Below, piece by piece: positions 1 through 4,080 of a stretch of DNA of 5,249 nt (its first letter is position 1; each line of letters opens with the position of its first letter). The DNA lies in assembly GCA_023387245.1 (NCBI GenBank), contig JAEWIH010000099.1, forward strand, positions 1 to 5,249, written 5' to 3'. The translations under genes were made by a program, and so were the position numbers. Below the pieces are notes generated by a model that was not told the origin of the DNA, did no database searches, and saw only the letters and a program-made list of their open reading frames with translations. Source of the DNA: Bacillota bacterium (GTDB lineage Bacteria > Bacillota_I > Bacilli_A > Erysipelotrichales > Erysipelotrichaceae).

Positions 1-127
1 ACCCAACGGTTTCCTGTATTTTTCAATATTATTATTCAACTTTTCGTCTTTTACTTTTTTGGTTACTTAATGTTACCACTTCTGTTTCTTTTTGCCAAGA
101 TTTTAAATAACATTTAGAAATTTTCTC

Positions 128-268
128 TTATCGTTTATTGTCTTTTAATGTTCCCTTTTCAACTTTAGGATTTTCCTTATCTTTAGCCTGATATTTCTTG
201 ATAGCTCCAAGTACAGATTCTTTCTTTTCTTTCTGCCCTTTCATCTGTTCTCTTGCTTTTAGTAGCTT
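128..268 (-). pseudogene. C-terminal fragment of a probable conjugative-element protein
   Basis: On the minus strand a frame stays open from 268 down to a TAA at 130-128. It encodes a very Lys/Glu/Gln-rich tail of about 46 residues containing AREQMKGQKEKKESVLGAIK and, further on, KYQAKDKENPKVEKG. A basic 'REQ...KK.SVL..IKKYQ' tail of this type is familiar to me from the C-termini of large proteins of clostridial conjugative or mobilizable elements (YodL/DUF-type or relaxase-like). The exact family cannot be assigned from so short a piece. The frame is blocked by a stop at 271-269 and has no start, so the body of the gene is missing. The break coincides with the abrupt beginning of the plus-strand pseudogene at 275. 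It is a remnant and is not expected to be functional. Confidence 0.4.
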
Positions 269-274
269 TTAATA

Positions 275-622
275 ATTGAAAAAACTGAATGTAAATATAC
301 ATACGAATTAATTAACAATATAAAATCAAAAACATATGATGATAATTTGTCTGAATATGATAAATGGATAAAGATTATTGTAATATTTATGATAATGTTT
401 TTTCTAAAAATGAGATGGAAGAATTTATTGGAATGATTAATAATTTACCTTTAAAAAATATGTATTCTAATTCAGTAATTGATGATATTTATGTTCAAAA
501 ATTAGATTATTTGATGGATAAATATAGAACATTTAAAACTGCAAATAGTAAAAATTCTATCAAAAAATAAGTATTCACACTTTAAAAAAATGATTGAAAA
601 AGATATTGATAAATATAATTAA
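275..622 (+). pseudogene. Frameshifted, 5'-truncated gene remnant of unknown function
   Basis: A hydrophilic, Lys/Asn/Tyr/Asp-rich protein can be followed across two reading frames. It starts in frame 2 from 275 (IEKTECKYTYELINNIKSK...) to about 367. It moves to frame 1 from about 368 (KDYCNIYDNVFSKNEMEEF..., stop at 568-570). It returns to frame 2 near 551 (ILSKNKYSHFKKMIEKDID...) and ends at TAA 620-622. Away from the shift points the alternative frames turn hydrophobic or hit stops, which supports one ancestral gene with a pair of compensating indels. There is no in-frame start codon or ribosome binding site at the 5' end, and a frame-2 stop (263-265) lies just upstream, so the N-terminus is lost. 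The 68-codon ORF at 364-570 is the middle of this remnant and probably not a gene of its own. I do not recognise the family. Confidence 0.45.
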
Positions 623-641
623 AATTTTTTGATCGGTATTA

Positions 642-670
642 TTGTAATTGCTTACATTTAAATATAAAAT
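642..670 (+). promoter_or_regulatory. Putative sigma-A promoter of the small ORF-vanZ operon
   Basis: TTGTAA (642-647) and TAAAAT (665-670) match the -35 and -10 consensus at 4/6 and 5/6 with an ideal 17-bp spacer. Transcription would start near 677, inside the inverted repeat at 670-698 and about 34 nt before the ATG at 711. In such A+T-rich DNA chance matches are common. The spacing, the strong ribosome binding site downstream and the operator-like repeat make this one credible. Confidence 0.45.
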
Positions 671-698
671 ACAAGTAGAAGTAATTTACTTACTTATA
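670..698 (+). promoter_or_regulatory. Operator-like inverted repeat over the predicted start site
   Basis: The sequence is a near-perfect palindrome. The left arm TACAAGTAGAAGTAA (670-684) is followed by a central T (685) and the right arm TTACTTACTTATA (686-698). The innermost AAGTAA/TTACTT is perfect, and the outer parts pair as AAGTA/TACTT with a one-base bulge and a C/T difference. It begins at the -10 box and ends three bases before the GGAGG, which is the classic position for a repressor operator. As RNA it could also form a hairpin that partly hides the ribosome binding site. No regulator gene is next to it in the window. Confidence 0.45.
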
Positions 699-710
699 AA
701 AGGAGGAACA

Positions 711-845
711 ATGAAAAAGATATATAATTTATTTATCGTTATTTTCACAGTCCCAAATGATGGCGATTACTTTTTTTGTTCAAAATCTACTATGGATAGT
801 GGCGGAGTTTTAAAAATTGGTAAAGGCATATTGACTAGTAGGTAA
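711..845 (+). CDS. 44-residue ORF with a strong RBS, leader or remnant, unknown function
   Basis: The start at 711 is set by AGGAGG (701-706) four bases before the ATG. The first 14 residues (MKKIYNLFIVIFTV) look like a signal or membrane segment with a positively charged N-terminus. The rest (PNDGDYFFCSKSTMDSG... ending GKGILTSR) is polar and Gly/Ser-rich, with one Cys at about residue 23. The stop lies five bases before the vanZ start codon, so the two are probably translationally coupled. A short hydrophobic stretch continues in another frame from the ATG at 757 (MMAITFFVQNLLWIVAEF, stop 811-813). The original product may therefore have been a longer membrane protein broken by a frameshift near 750. 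Alternatives are a genuine small peptide or a leader ORF coupling vanZ translation. I do not recognise it. Confidence 0.4.
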   Translation: MKKIYNLFIVIFTVPNDGDYFFCSKSTMDSGGVLKIGKGILTSR

Positions 846-850
846 TCTTT

Positions 851-1408
851 ATGTTTTTGGGCGGAGGTATGTTTTATTATACAGTTGGATTTGTTATTTT
901 ATTTTTAATAACTATTAGCTTTTTTTTAAAATTAAAATTAACGCAAGATAAAATAATTTATTGTTTATTTTTAATTTATATTTTAGGGGCAATTAGTAAA
1001 GTTTATTTTCCTATTCCTTTTGAACATGGGTTTTTAGAAATATTTAAAGAAATGAGGCCATTAGATAATAATATAGATTGGATAAATTTAATTCCTTTTA
1101 AGGGGGCTTTTGGGCGTCACATTAAGCATAGTTTTTTAAATATATTATTATTTGTTCCATTAGGGACATTTACATATTATTTCAGCAAAAAAATAAAAAC
1201 TACTTTTATTGTAGTTATAATATCAACTTTCGTGATTGAAATTAGTCAGCTTTTAGCCAATATATTATATGGTTTTGCTTATAGAATAGTTGATATTAAT
1301 GATATTATTTTTAATATTACTGGTGGTATAATTGGAATGATTATTATGATAGTTATTTTTAAAGTTAATCTTAATCTATTTGGCATTAATTTTAAGAATA
1401 AAGATTAA
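851..1408 (+). CDS. VanZ family membrane protein
   Basis: The product is 185 residues, typical for stand-alone VanZ-like proteins. Predicted membrane segments are at about residues 8-26, 34-53, 93-111, 116-136 and 153-171. VanZ hallmarks are visible: NLIPF at 79-83, NILLFVPLG at 97-105, an acidic residue and Gln in IEISQL (129-134), and R145 followed by DINDIIFN..GG (148-159). VanZ of Tn1546 gives low-level teicoplanin resistance by an incompletely defined envelope mechanism. Chromosomal homologues are widespread in Bacillota and mostly uncharacterised, so glycopeptide resistance should not be assumed. ATG 851 has a weak AGG at 839-841 and follows the 44-codon ORF by five bases. ATG 869 (MFYYTVGF) is an alternative, but its GGAGG (863-867) is only one base away. 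Codon use is A+T-rich like the neighbours, and the frame is intact. Confidence 0.88.
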   Translation: MFLGGGMFYYTVGFVILFLITISFFLKLKLTQDKIIYCLFLIYILGAISKVYFPIPFEHGFLEIFKEMRPLDNNIDWINLIPFKGAFGRHIKHSFLNILLFVPLGTFTYYFSKKIKTTFIVVIISTFVIEISQLLANILYGFAYRIVDINDIIFNITGGIIGMIIMIVIFKVNLNLFGINFKNKD

Positions 1409-1412
1409 AAAA

Positions 1413-1431
1413 GTAAAATAAATATATAAAG
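1413..1431 (+). repeat. 19-bp exact direct repeat, copy 1
   Basis: GTAAAATAAATATATAAAG occurs here just after the vanZ stop and again, identically, at 1789-1807. The two copies bracket a pseudogene fragment and a palindrome. The sequence is low-complexity A+T, so a chance match is possible. Confidence 0.5.
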
Positions 1432-1701
1432 TTTTTAAATTCATTTGATAAGTGTATTAGTGGTAAAACAGATGATAGAAATGCTTATCATTGTAAGATA
1501 TATTGTACATATAGCGATATGCAATACGAATTAACAGTTTCCAAACATCAATTTCAATATTATTTTTCGTATTTTTCTGATTAAAAAGAAAAAATATTAA
1601 TAGATGATTTTAAAAAAATGTTTGGAGCTATAGATTTACAAAGCCCATACAATGAATTTGTTTTATATTTATTAAATACACAACATAAAATTTTAAAATA
1701 G
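1432..1701 (+). pseudogene. Truncated gene fragment with an in-frame stop, unknown function
   Basis: One frame reads through 1432-1701 as a plausible soluble protein: FLNSFDKCISGKTDDRNAYH, continuing through YCTYSDMQYELTVSKHQFQ to a TAA at 1582-1584. It then resumes as KEKILIDDFKKMFGAIDLQS and PYNEFVLYLLNTQHKILK to TAG 1699-1701. Protein-like composition on both sides of the TAA suggests a nonsense mutation in a once-continuous gene. There is no start codon or ribosome binding site at the 5' end, and a stop at 1414-1416 closes the frame. The fragment begins right after copy 1 of the 19-bp repeat. The family is not recognised, and no function can be proposed. Confidence 0.4.
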
Positions 1702-1706
1702 ACATT

Positions 1707-1784
1707 AAAAAAGATACATGATATGAAATGAACCCTCCTGTTGGTTGTCCAACTTTCCGAGTTCACTTCAATAGTATCTTTTTT
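1707..1784. repeat. 78-nt imperfect palindrome, MITE-like and possible bidirectional terminator
   Basis: AAAAAAGATAC (1707-1717) is the exact reverse complement of GTATCTTTTTT (1774-1784). Inside them, GAAATGAACCC (1725-1735) pairs imperfectly with GAGTTCACTTC (1759-1769). The centre contains GTTGG/CCAAC (about 1740-1752). On either strand the RNA would be a long hairpin ending in a U-run, so it could terminate the convergent units, in particular the minus-strand gene whose stop codon lies at 1783-1785. The core (1729-1765) resembles two abutting IS3-family ends: TGAACTCGGAAAGTTGG on one side, the degenerate copy TGAACCCTCCTGTTGG on the other. That suggests an internally deleted element (MITE). 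The hairpin is seen directly; the IS3 origin is inference. Confidence 0.55.
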
Positions 1785-2028
1785 ATTTGTAAAATAAATA
1801 TATAAAGCTAATAACTAGTATTACAAAACAAAATAAATGGATAAGGTTTTTTATTATAGGATTAACATTTTTTAATTTAAAATTAAATATATTTACGAAT
1901 CCAATCAAAATTATAACTATAGGAAATGTTATATTTGTGCCATGATTTTTAAAGTATATTAACAAAAACACACCTAATAATATAATTATAATTCCAATTA
2001 TAAAAAATTTATTTTTGATAATTTTCAT
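1783..2028 (-). CDS. Small three-helix membrane protein, unknown function
   Basis: The product is 81 residues and strikingly hydrophobic. Predicted membrane helices are at about residues 7-26 (KFFIIGIIIILLGVFLLIYF), 32-48 (TNITFPIVIILIGFVNI) and 61-79 (LIHLFCFVILVISFIYLFY), with Lys/Asn-rich links. The start is preceded by only a weak purine stretch (GATGGGA, about 10 bases away). A TATAAT -10 candidate lies at 2067-2062 on the minus strand, with a poor -35 match. The stop falls at the edge of the 78-nt palindrome, which would serve as terminator. It is divergent from the toxin-antitoxin operon. Possibilities include a small orphan membrane protein, an immunity-type protein or a piece of a larger one. 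The family is not recognised, but the intact frame and start suggest a real gene. Confidence 0.55.
   Translation of the reverse strand: MKIIKNKFFIIGIIIILLGVFLLIYFKNHGTNITFPIVIILIGFVNIFNFKLKNVNPIIKNLIHLFCFVILVISFIYLFYK
1789..1807 (+). repeat. 19-bp exact direct repeat, copy 2
   Basis: This is identical to 1413-1431. The copy lies within the 3' end of the minus-strand membrane-protein gene. Flanking sequence beyond the 19 bp is not shared between the two copies. Confidence 0.5.
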
Positions 2029-2128
2029 ATTTTATCCCATCTTTTTATGATAAATCTTTTGATTATAATTTAATTTTACACCCAAATGTAATCTCATTCA
2101 ATAACAAACAATAAATTATCCCAATTCA

Positions 2129-2158
2129 TTGACTTTTATAAAAAATGTACGTTATAAT
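2129..2158 (+). promoter_or_regulatory. Promoter of the toxin-antitoxin operon
   Basis: TTGACT (2129-2134, 5/6) and a perfect TATAAT (2153-2158) are separated by 18 bp. The predicted start, about 2165, gives a roughly 22-nt leader before the antitoxin ATG. The -10 box lies inside the TGTAC operator repeats. Confidence 0.75.
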
Positions 2159-2164
2159 GTACAT
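2145..2164 (+). promoter_or_regulatory. YefM-type autoregulatory operator
   Basis: ATGTAC (2145-2150) and GTACAT (2159-2164) form an inverted repeat around the -10 box. Read as two sites, TGTACG (2146-2151) and a perfect TGTACA (2158-2163), their centres are exactly 12 bp apart. The E. coli YefM/YefM-YoeB operator is known to use a long and a short palindrome with TGTACA cores and this centre-to-centre distance. The sequence and position are seen directly; binding by the adjacent antitoxin is inferred. Confidence 0.65.
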
Positions 2165-2186
2165 ATAAGGGGGATAATTTTGGGGT

Positions 2187-2435
2187 ATGAAAAATACAAA
2201 TGTAACTACTTTTAGAAAAAATATTTTTGGAATGTTGGAGCAGATAATCAAGTATAATGAACCAATCAACATTAGTACCAAAATTGGTAATGCTGTTATC
2301 TTGAGTGAAGACGATTATAACGGATTAATGGAAACTTTGTTTATAAATTCTATTCCTGAATTAAAAAAATCAGTTGTTGAGGGTTTAAATATGTCTTTGG
2401 AAGATTGTATACATGAATCAGAGGTTGACTGGTAA
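2187..2435 (+). CDS. yefM: Antitoxin, Phd/YefM family
   Basis: The product is 82 residues, the normal family length. The N-terminal half carries the Phd/YefM DNA-binding fold, with the signature MKNTNVTTFRKNIFGMLEQI at the start and GNAVILSEDDYNGLMETLF at residues 34-52, then NSIPEL. The acidic C-terminus (about 57-82, ending SEVDW) is the segment that wraps and neutralises the toxin in this family. The antitoxin is expected to bind YoeB, block its RNase activity and, alone and in complex, repress the operon through the TGTAC operator just upstream. The stop codon overlaps the toxin start by one base (TAATG), giving translational coupling. The start at 2187 is the only option because an in-frame stop lies at 2175. 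Its AAGGGGG (2167-2173) is 13 bases away, a rather long spacing. Confidence 0.93.
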   Translation: MKNTNVTTFRKNIFGMLEQIIKYNEPINISTKIGNAVILSEDDYNGLMETLFINSIPELKKSVVEGLNMSLEDCIHESEVDW

Positions 2436-2698
2436 TGTATGATATTTATTACACCAAAAAAGCTAAGTCTGATATATCAAAGCTAAAAAGTGCTAATCTT
2501 GATGAAAAAGCAAAGGCATTAATTGCTATCATAAAAGAAAATCCTTTTAAAATTCCACCACATTATGAGAAGTTGGTAGGAGATTTACAAGGAGCATATT
2601 CTAGACGGATAAACATAAAACATAGACTTGATTATCAAGTTTATGAGGAACAAAAGGCGATTAAAATTATTAGTATGTCTAGCCATTACGAGTTTTAA
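2435..2698 (+). CDS. yoeB: Toxin, Txe/YoeB family mRNA endoribonuclease
   Basis: The product is 87 residues, the expected size for YoeB/Txe of the RelE superfamily, which cleaves mRNA at the ribosomal A site. Recognisable blocks are ENPFKIPPHYEKLVGDLQGA (35-54), YSRRIN (55-60), HRLDYQV (63-69) and the C-terminal SHYEF (83-87). By comparison with E. coli YoeB (E46, R59, R65, H83, Y84), the catalytic positions appear kept as E45, R58, R64, H84 and Y85. Two changes are odd. The usual HRLVYQV is HRLDYQV here, putting an acidic residue in a core strand. The usual Trp before the terminal His-Tyr (MWTHYE-like) is Ser (MSSHYEF). The protein may therefore be weakened, although the frame is intact. It is co-transcribed with the antitoxin and has no obvious intrinsic terminator downstream. 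Confidence 0.92.
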   Translation: MYDIYYTKKAKSDISKLKSANLDEKAKALIAIIKENPFKIPPHYEKLVGDLQGAYSRRINIKHRLDYQVYEEQKAIKIISMSSHYEF

Positions 2699-2759
2699 AT
2701 TCAATCATAACTGGTATAGTGGTTCATTATATTTATAAAGTTATTGATTTGATAATTGG

Positions 2760-3317
2760 CGACAATAAGAGAGAGGAGCAAATTCTAGATTTGCTGCTTC
2801 TACTCTATTTGTAAATCTATCAAGAAACATCTCAATGACCTTTACCATCTATGATTACGTTCCATAGTTCTAGGCTATCTTCATATTCGGACTATCTAGA
2901 CATTGCTTATAGTGATTTGCACTCTATAAACGTTTCAGTCCATCATTATTTCTACCTACTATGACTTCATCTAACTTCTTATGATAAACCTTTTTCGACC
3001 GAGGGTACCATCACTGATTTTAAAGCTTACTAGACTTTCTCGTCCATAAGACCTCCCAGAATAATTCACGAATCCTATTTCTTTCACAACGTCCTGATTT
3101 AGAGTCTTGCTTTTACATTTACCTTTTGGACTTCGATTTGATTTGCAATCTTATCCACCATTTAGCCTTATATCAGATTTTTGTTTCTACGCTTGAAAGA
3201 ATAGATACACCAGTTCCTTAATCCTCAACATCACTGTTAACAACTTGTGGTTCACTACACTTGACACTAACTACCTGTCGTTTATCTCCAACTAAATTCA
3301 TGCCATGCTAGGCACAC
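2760..3317 (-). mobile_element. 5' part of a group IIC-like intron, 3'-truncated
   Basis: On the minus strand, reading from 3317, the sequence starts GTGTGCCTAGCATGG, a bacterial group II 5' end (compare GUGUGCCCGGCAUGG of the Oceanobacillus IIC intron, from memory). Further blocks resemble that intron's domain I-III: GATATAAGGCTAAATGGTGG, then GATAAGATTGC...GAAGTCC, GGGAGGTCTTATGGACGAG with GAAAGTCTA closing a hairpin, and GAAGTCATAGTAGG. No protein frame is open for long, as expected for the structured part. The domain IV maturase/reverse transcriptase ORF, domain V and domain VI are not in the window. The left boundary is uncertain, somewhere between about 2700 and 2830. The 5' end lies three bases beyond the T-tract of the tRNA terminator, matching the known targeting of class C introns to intrinsic terminators. 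It cannot splice or move by itself. Confidence 0.72.
2777..2795. repeat. Short perfect hairpin near the truncated intron end
   Basis: AGCAAAT and ATTTGCT are perfect complements around a five-base TCTAG. Pairing may extend outward imperfectly. It lies near the place where intron similarity fades. It could be a domain IV stem or part of unrelated DNA. There is no T-run on the plus side, so it is not a convincing terminator for the toxin gene. Confidence 0.4.
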
Positions 3318-3320
3318 AAT

Positions 3321-3349
3321 AAAAAAAAGAAGCTTACGCTTCTTTTTTT
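3321..3349 (-). terminator. Intrinsic terminator of the tRNA operon
   Basis: On the minus strand AAAAAAAGAAGC, a GTAA loop and GCTTCTTTTTTTT form a stem ending in a run of eight T. It lies about 20 bases after the CCA of tRNA-Lys. It is symmetric enough to work in both directions. It is also the landing site of the group IIC-like intron, whose first base (3317) follows the T-run and ATT. Confidence 0.88.
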
Positions 3350-3367
3350 CTTGGTTTGGGTTTTGAA

Positions 3368-3443
3368 TGGTGCTTCCTCACGGGCTCGAACCGTGGACCC
3401 ACTGATTAAGAGTCAGTTGCTCTGCCAACTGAGCTAAGGAAGC
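3368..3443 (-). tRNA. tRNA-Lys (CTT)
   Basis: The minus-strand cloverleaf is complete. The acceptor stem pairs GCTTCCT with AGGAAGC, followed by discriminator A and an encoded CCA (3370-3368). The D arm is GCTCAGTTGGCAGAGC. The anticodon stem ACTGA/TCAGT holds loop CTCTTAA, so the anticodon is CTT, read as Lys (AAG). The T arm is CACGG TTCGAGC CCGTG. The gene follows tRNA-Glu by only four bases and is co-transcribed with it. In this A+T-rich genome AAG is presumably the minor Lys codon. Confidence 0.97.
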
Positions 3444-3447
3444 ATAT

Positions 3448-3523
3448 TGGTGACCCGTACGGGATTCGAACCCGTGAATGCATGCGTGAAAGGCATGTGA
3501 GTTAACCGTTTCTCCAACGGGCC
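3448..3523 (-). tRNA. tRNA-Glu (TTC)
   Basis: On the minus strand the acceptor GGCCCGT pairs with ACGGGTC (one G-U), followed by discriminator A and encoded CCA (3450-3448). The anticodon stem CATGC/GCATG encloses CTTTCAC, giving anticodon TTC. The T arm is CACGG GTTCGAATC CCGTA-like, with the universal TTCGAAT. It is the first gene of the two-tRNA operon, about 18 bases after the -10 box. Confidence 0.97.
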
Positions 3524-3540
3524 ACATTTAATGCTTTTAT

Positions 3541-3569
3541 ATTATATTTGTTTATAGCAAAAAATGCAA
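3541..3569 (-). promoter_or_regulatory. Promoter of the tRNA-Glu/tRNA-Lys operon
   Basis: On the minus strand there is a perfect TATAAT (3546-3541) with TTGCAT (3569-3564) exactly 17 bp upstream. The start would fall near 3534, about ten bases before the mature tRNA-Glu 5' end. Confidence 0.72.
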
Positions 3570-3879
3570 TAGTTTTTATAAAAATAATTAAATATTTTTT
3601 ATAAATGGATTTTTATGAATGTATTTAGAAGCTAATTATGAAATTACATTAATGAAACATAATTACATCCAAATTATAATAAATATATTAATAGAAGTTT
3701 TTATATTTTTTATACAAAAGAATTAATCTACTTATTTATCCTATAAATAATGTTGGTTTTAAAGTAAGATGATATTTATTATCTCCATGATAAACACAAT
3801 CTTCGATGACATTGTTGTTAATTCACCTGTCTCATAATTTCATTTAATTTCCTTACTGTTTAATATTTAATGATACAGT
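3570..3879. other. Gene-free, decayed A+T-rich stretch
   Basis: I see no gene, RNA or convincing promoter here. On the minus strand a short protein-like tail (NVIEDCVYHGDNKYHLTLKP then TLFIG, stop at 3738-3736) is readable from about 3816. With a one-base shift it links to upstream sequence in another frame, so it may be a decayed coding fragment, perhaps of the IS whose end lies at about 3896-3939. The family is not recognised. Confidence 0.35.
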
Positions 3880-3939
3880 ATAGGAGATATTTTGGGACAT
3901 TTTTACTAACACTTAAGACATTATCACTTACTAATTACA
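3880..3939 (-). mobile_element. Probable insertion-sequence terminus with iterated repeats
   Basis: Two degenerate 21-bp units follow each other directly. GACATTTTTACTAACACTTA starts at 3896 and GACATTATCACTTACTAATT starts at 3917, with about 70% identity. On the minus strand the outer edge reads TGTAATTAGTAAGTGATAAT from about 3939. Short, iterated, imperfect repeats at an edge beginning TGT are typical of IS21-type and some other IS ends, where the transposase binds several sites. The interior would extend toward lower coordinates, where only decayed sequence remains. The assignment rests on pattern and memory, with no matching second end seen. Confidence 0.3.
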
Positions 3940-3967
3940 AATAATTATTTTTAATTTACTAAAACAC

Positions 3968-3995
3968 TTGATTTTTTTTCTTATGTTGATATAAT
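3968..3995 (+). promoter_or_regulatory. Extended -10 promoter of the abiF RNA/abiF locus
   Basis: TTGATT (3968-3973) and TATAAT (3990-3995) are 16 bp apart, and the -10 box is preceded by TGA, giving the extended -10 motif TGATATAAT. The start is expected near 4002-4003, seven bases before the 5' arm of the structured RNA. No separate promoter is evident between the RNA and the abiF start codon. Confidence 0.7.
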
Positions 3996-4002
3996 CTATT
4001 TA

Positions 4003-4063
4003 ACAGAACCTCTCTACGCTTAATGTGGATTTTCTACATGCGGACCACGGAGAGGGCTTTTTT
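4003..4063 (+). ncRNA. Structured RNA upstream of abiF, probable abiF RNA motif
   Basis: The outer stem CCTCTCT (4009-4015) pairs with GGAGAGG (4049-4055) and is followed by GGC and six T (4058-4063), so it doubles as an intrinsic terminator. Inside, CGC (4017-4019) pairs with GCG (4040-4042), and ATGT (4023-4026) pairs with ACAT (4036-4039) around loop GGATTTTCT. GTGG (4025-4028) is also complementary to CCAC (4045-4048), allowing a pseudoknot or an alternative fold. Structured RNAs directly upstream of abiF genes are a described class (abiF RNA motif). Recent work, as I recall it, treats such RNAs as antitoxins of AbiF and relates these systems to the origin of Cas13. The fold and context are seen here; membership of that class is inferred and should be tested by covariance search. 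Most transcripts would stop at 4063, with abiF made by read-through. Confidence 0.65.
4050..4063 (+). terminator. Terminator-like 3' half of the abiF-associated RNA
   Basis: GAGAGG closes on CCTCTC at 4009-4014, and TTTTTT (4058-4063) follows after two extra bases. It sits between the promoter and abiF, so it can define the small RNA's 3' end and keep abiF expression low. Confidence 0.6.
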
Positions 4064-4080
4064 GTATTAAGGTGTAATTT

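Noticed and set aside
1..54. Open minus-strand frame at the left edge (VKDEKLNNNIEKYRKPLG)
   Set aside because: It is too short, has no start codon or ribosome binding site, and runs off the window. It may be the next gene of the same decayed mobile element but cannot be supported.
648..710. Longer version of the small ORF starting at 648
   Set aside because: It has no ribosome binding site and would put the coding region through the promoter and palindrome. The ATG at 711 has a perfect AGGAGG.
869..871. Alternative vanZ start immediately after GGAGG
   Set aside because: The GGAGG is one base from the ATG, too close for normal initiation. It is kept only as an alternative to 851.
1581..1766. 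Minus-strand 61-codon ORF
   Set aside because: It runs through the palindrome and opposite a protein-like plus-strand fragment. It has no ribosome binding site and its composition does not look like a protein.
2700..2760. Terminator after the toxin gene
   Set aside because: AACTG...AGTGGTT gives only a weak pairing with no T-run, so no intrinsic terminator can be called.
2838..3316. Search for a reverse transcriptase ORF in the intron
   Set aside because: Stops are dense in all frames and no RT motif (such as YADD) is found, so the part present is the structured 5' RNA with at most the beginning of domain IV.
3368..3523. tRNA 3' ends as att sites for an integrated element
   Set aside because: No second copy of a tRNA 3' end is seen in the window and no integrase gene is visible, so integration there is unsupported.
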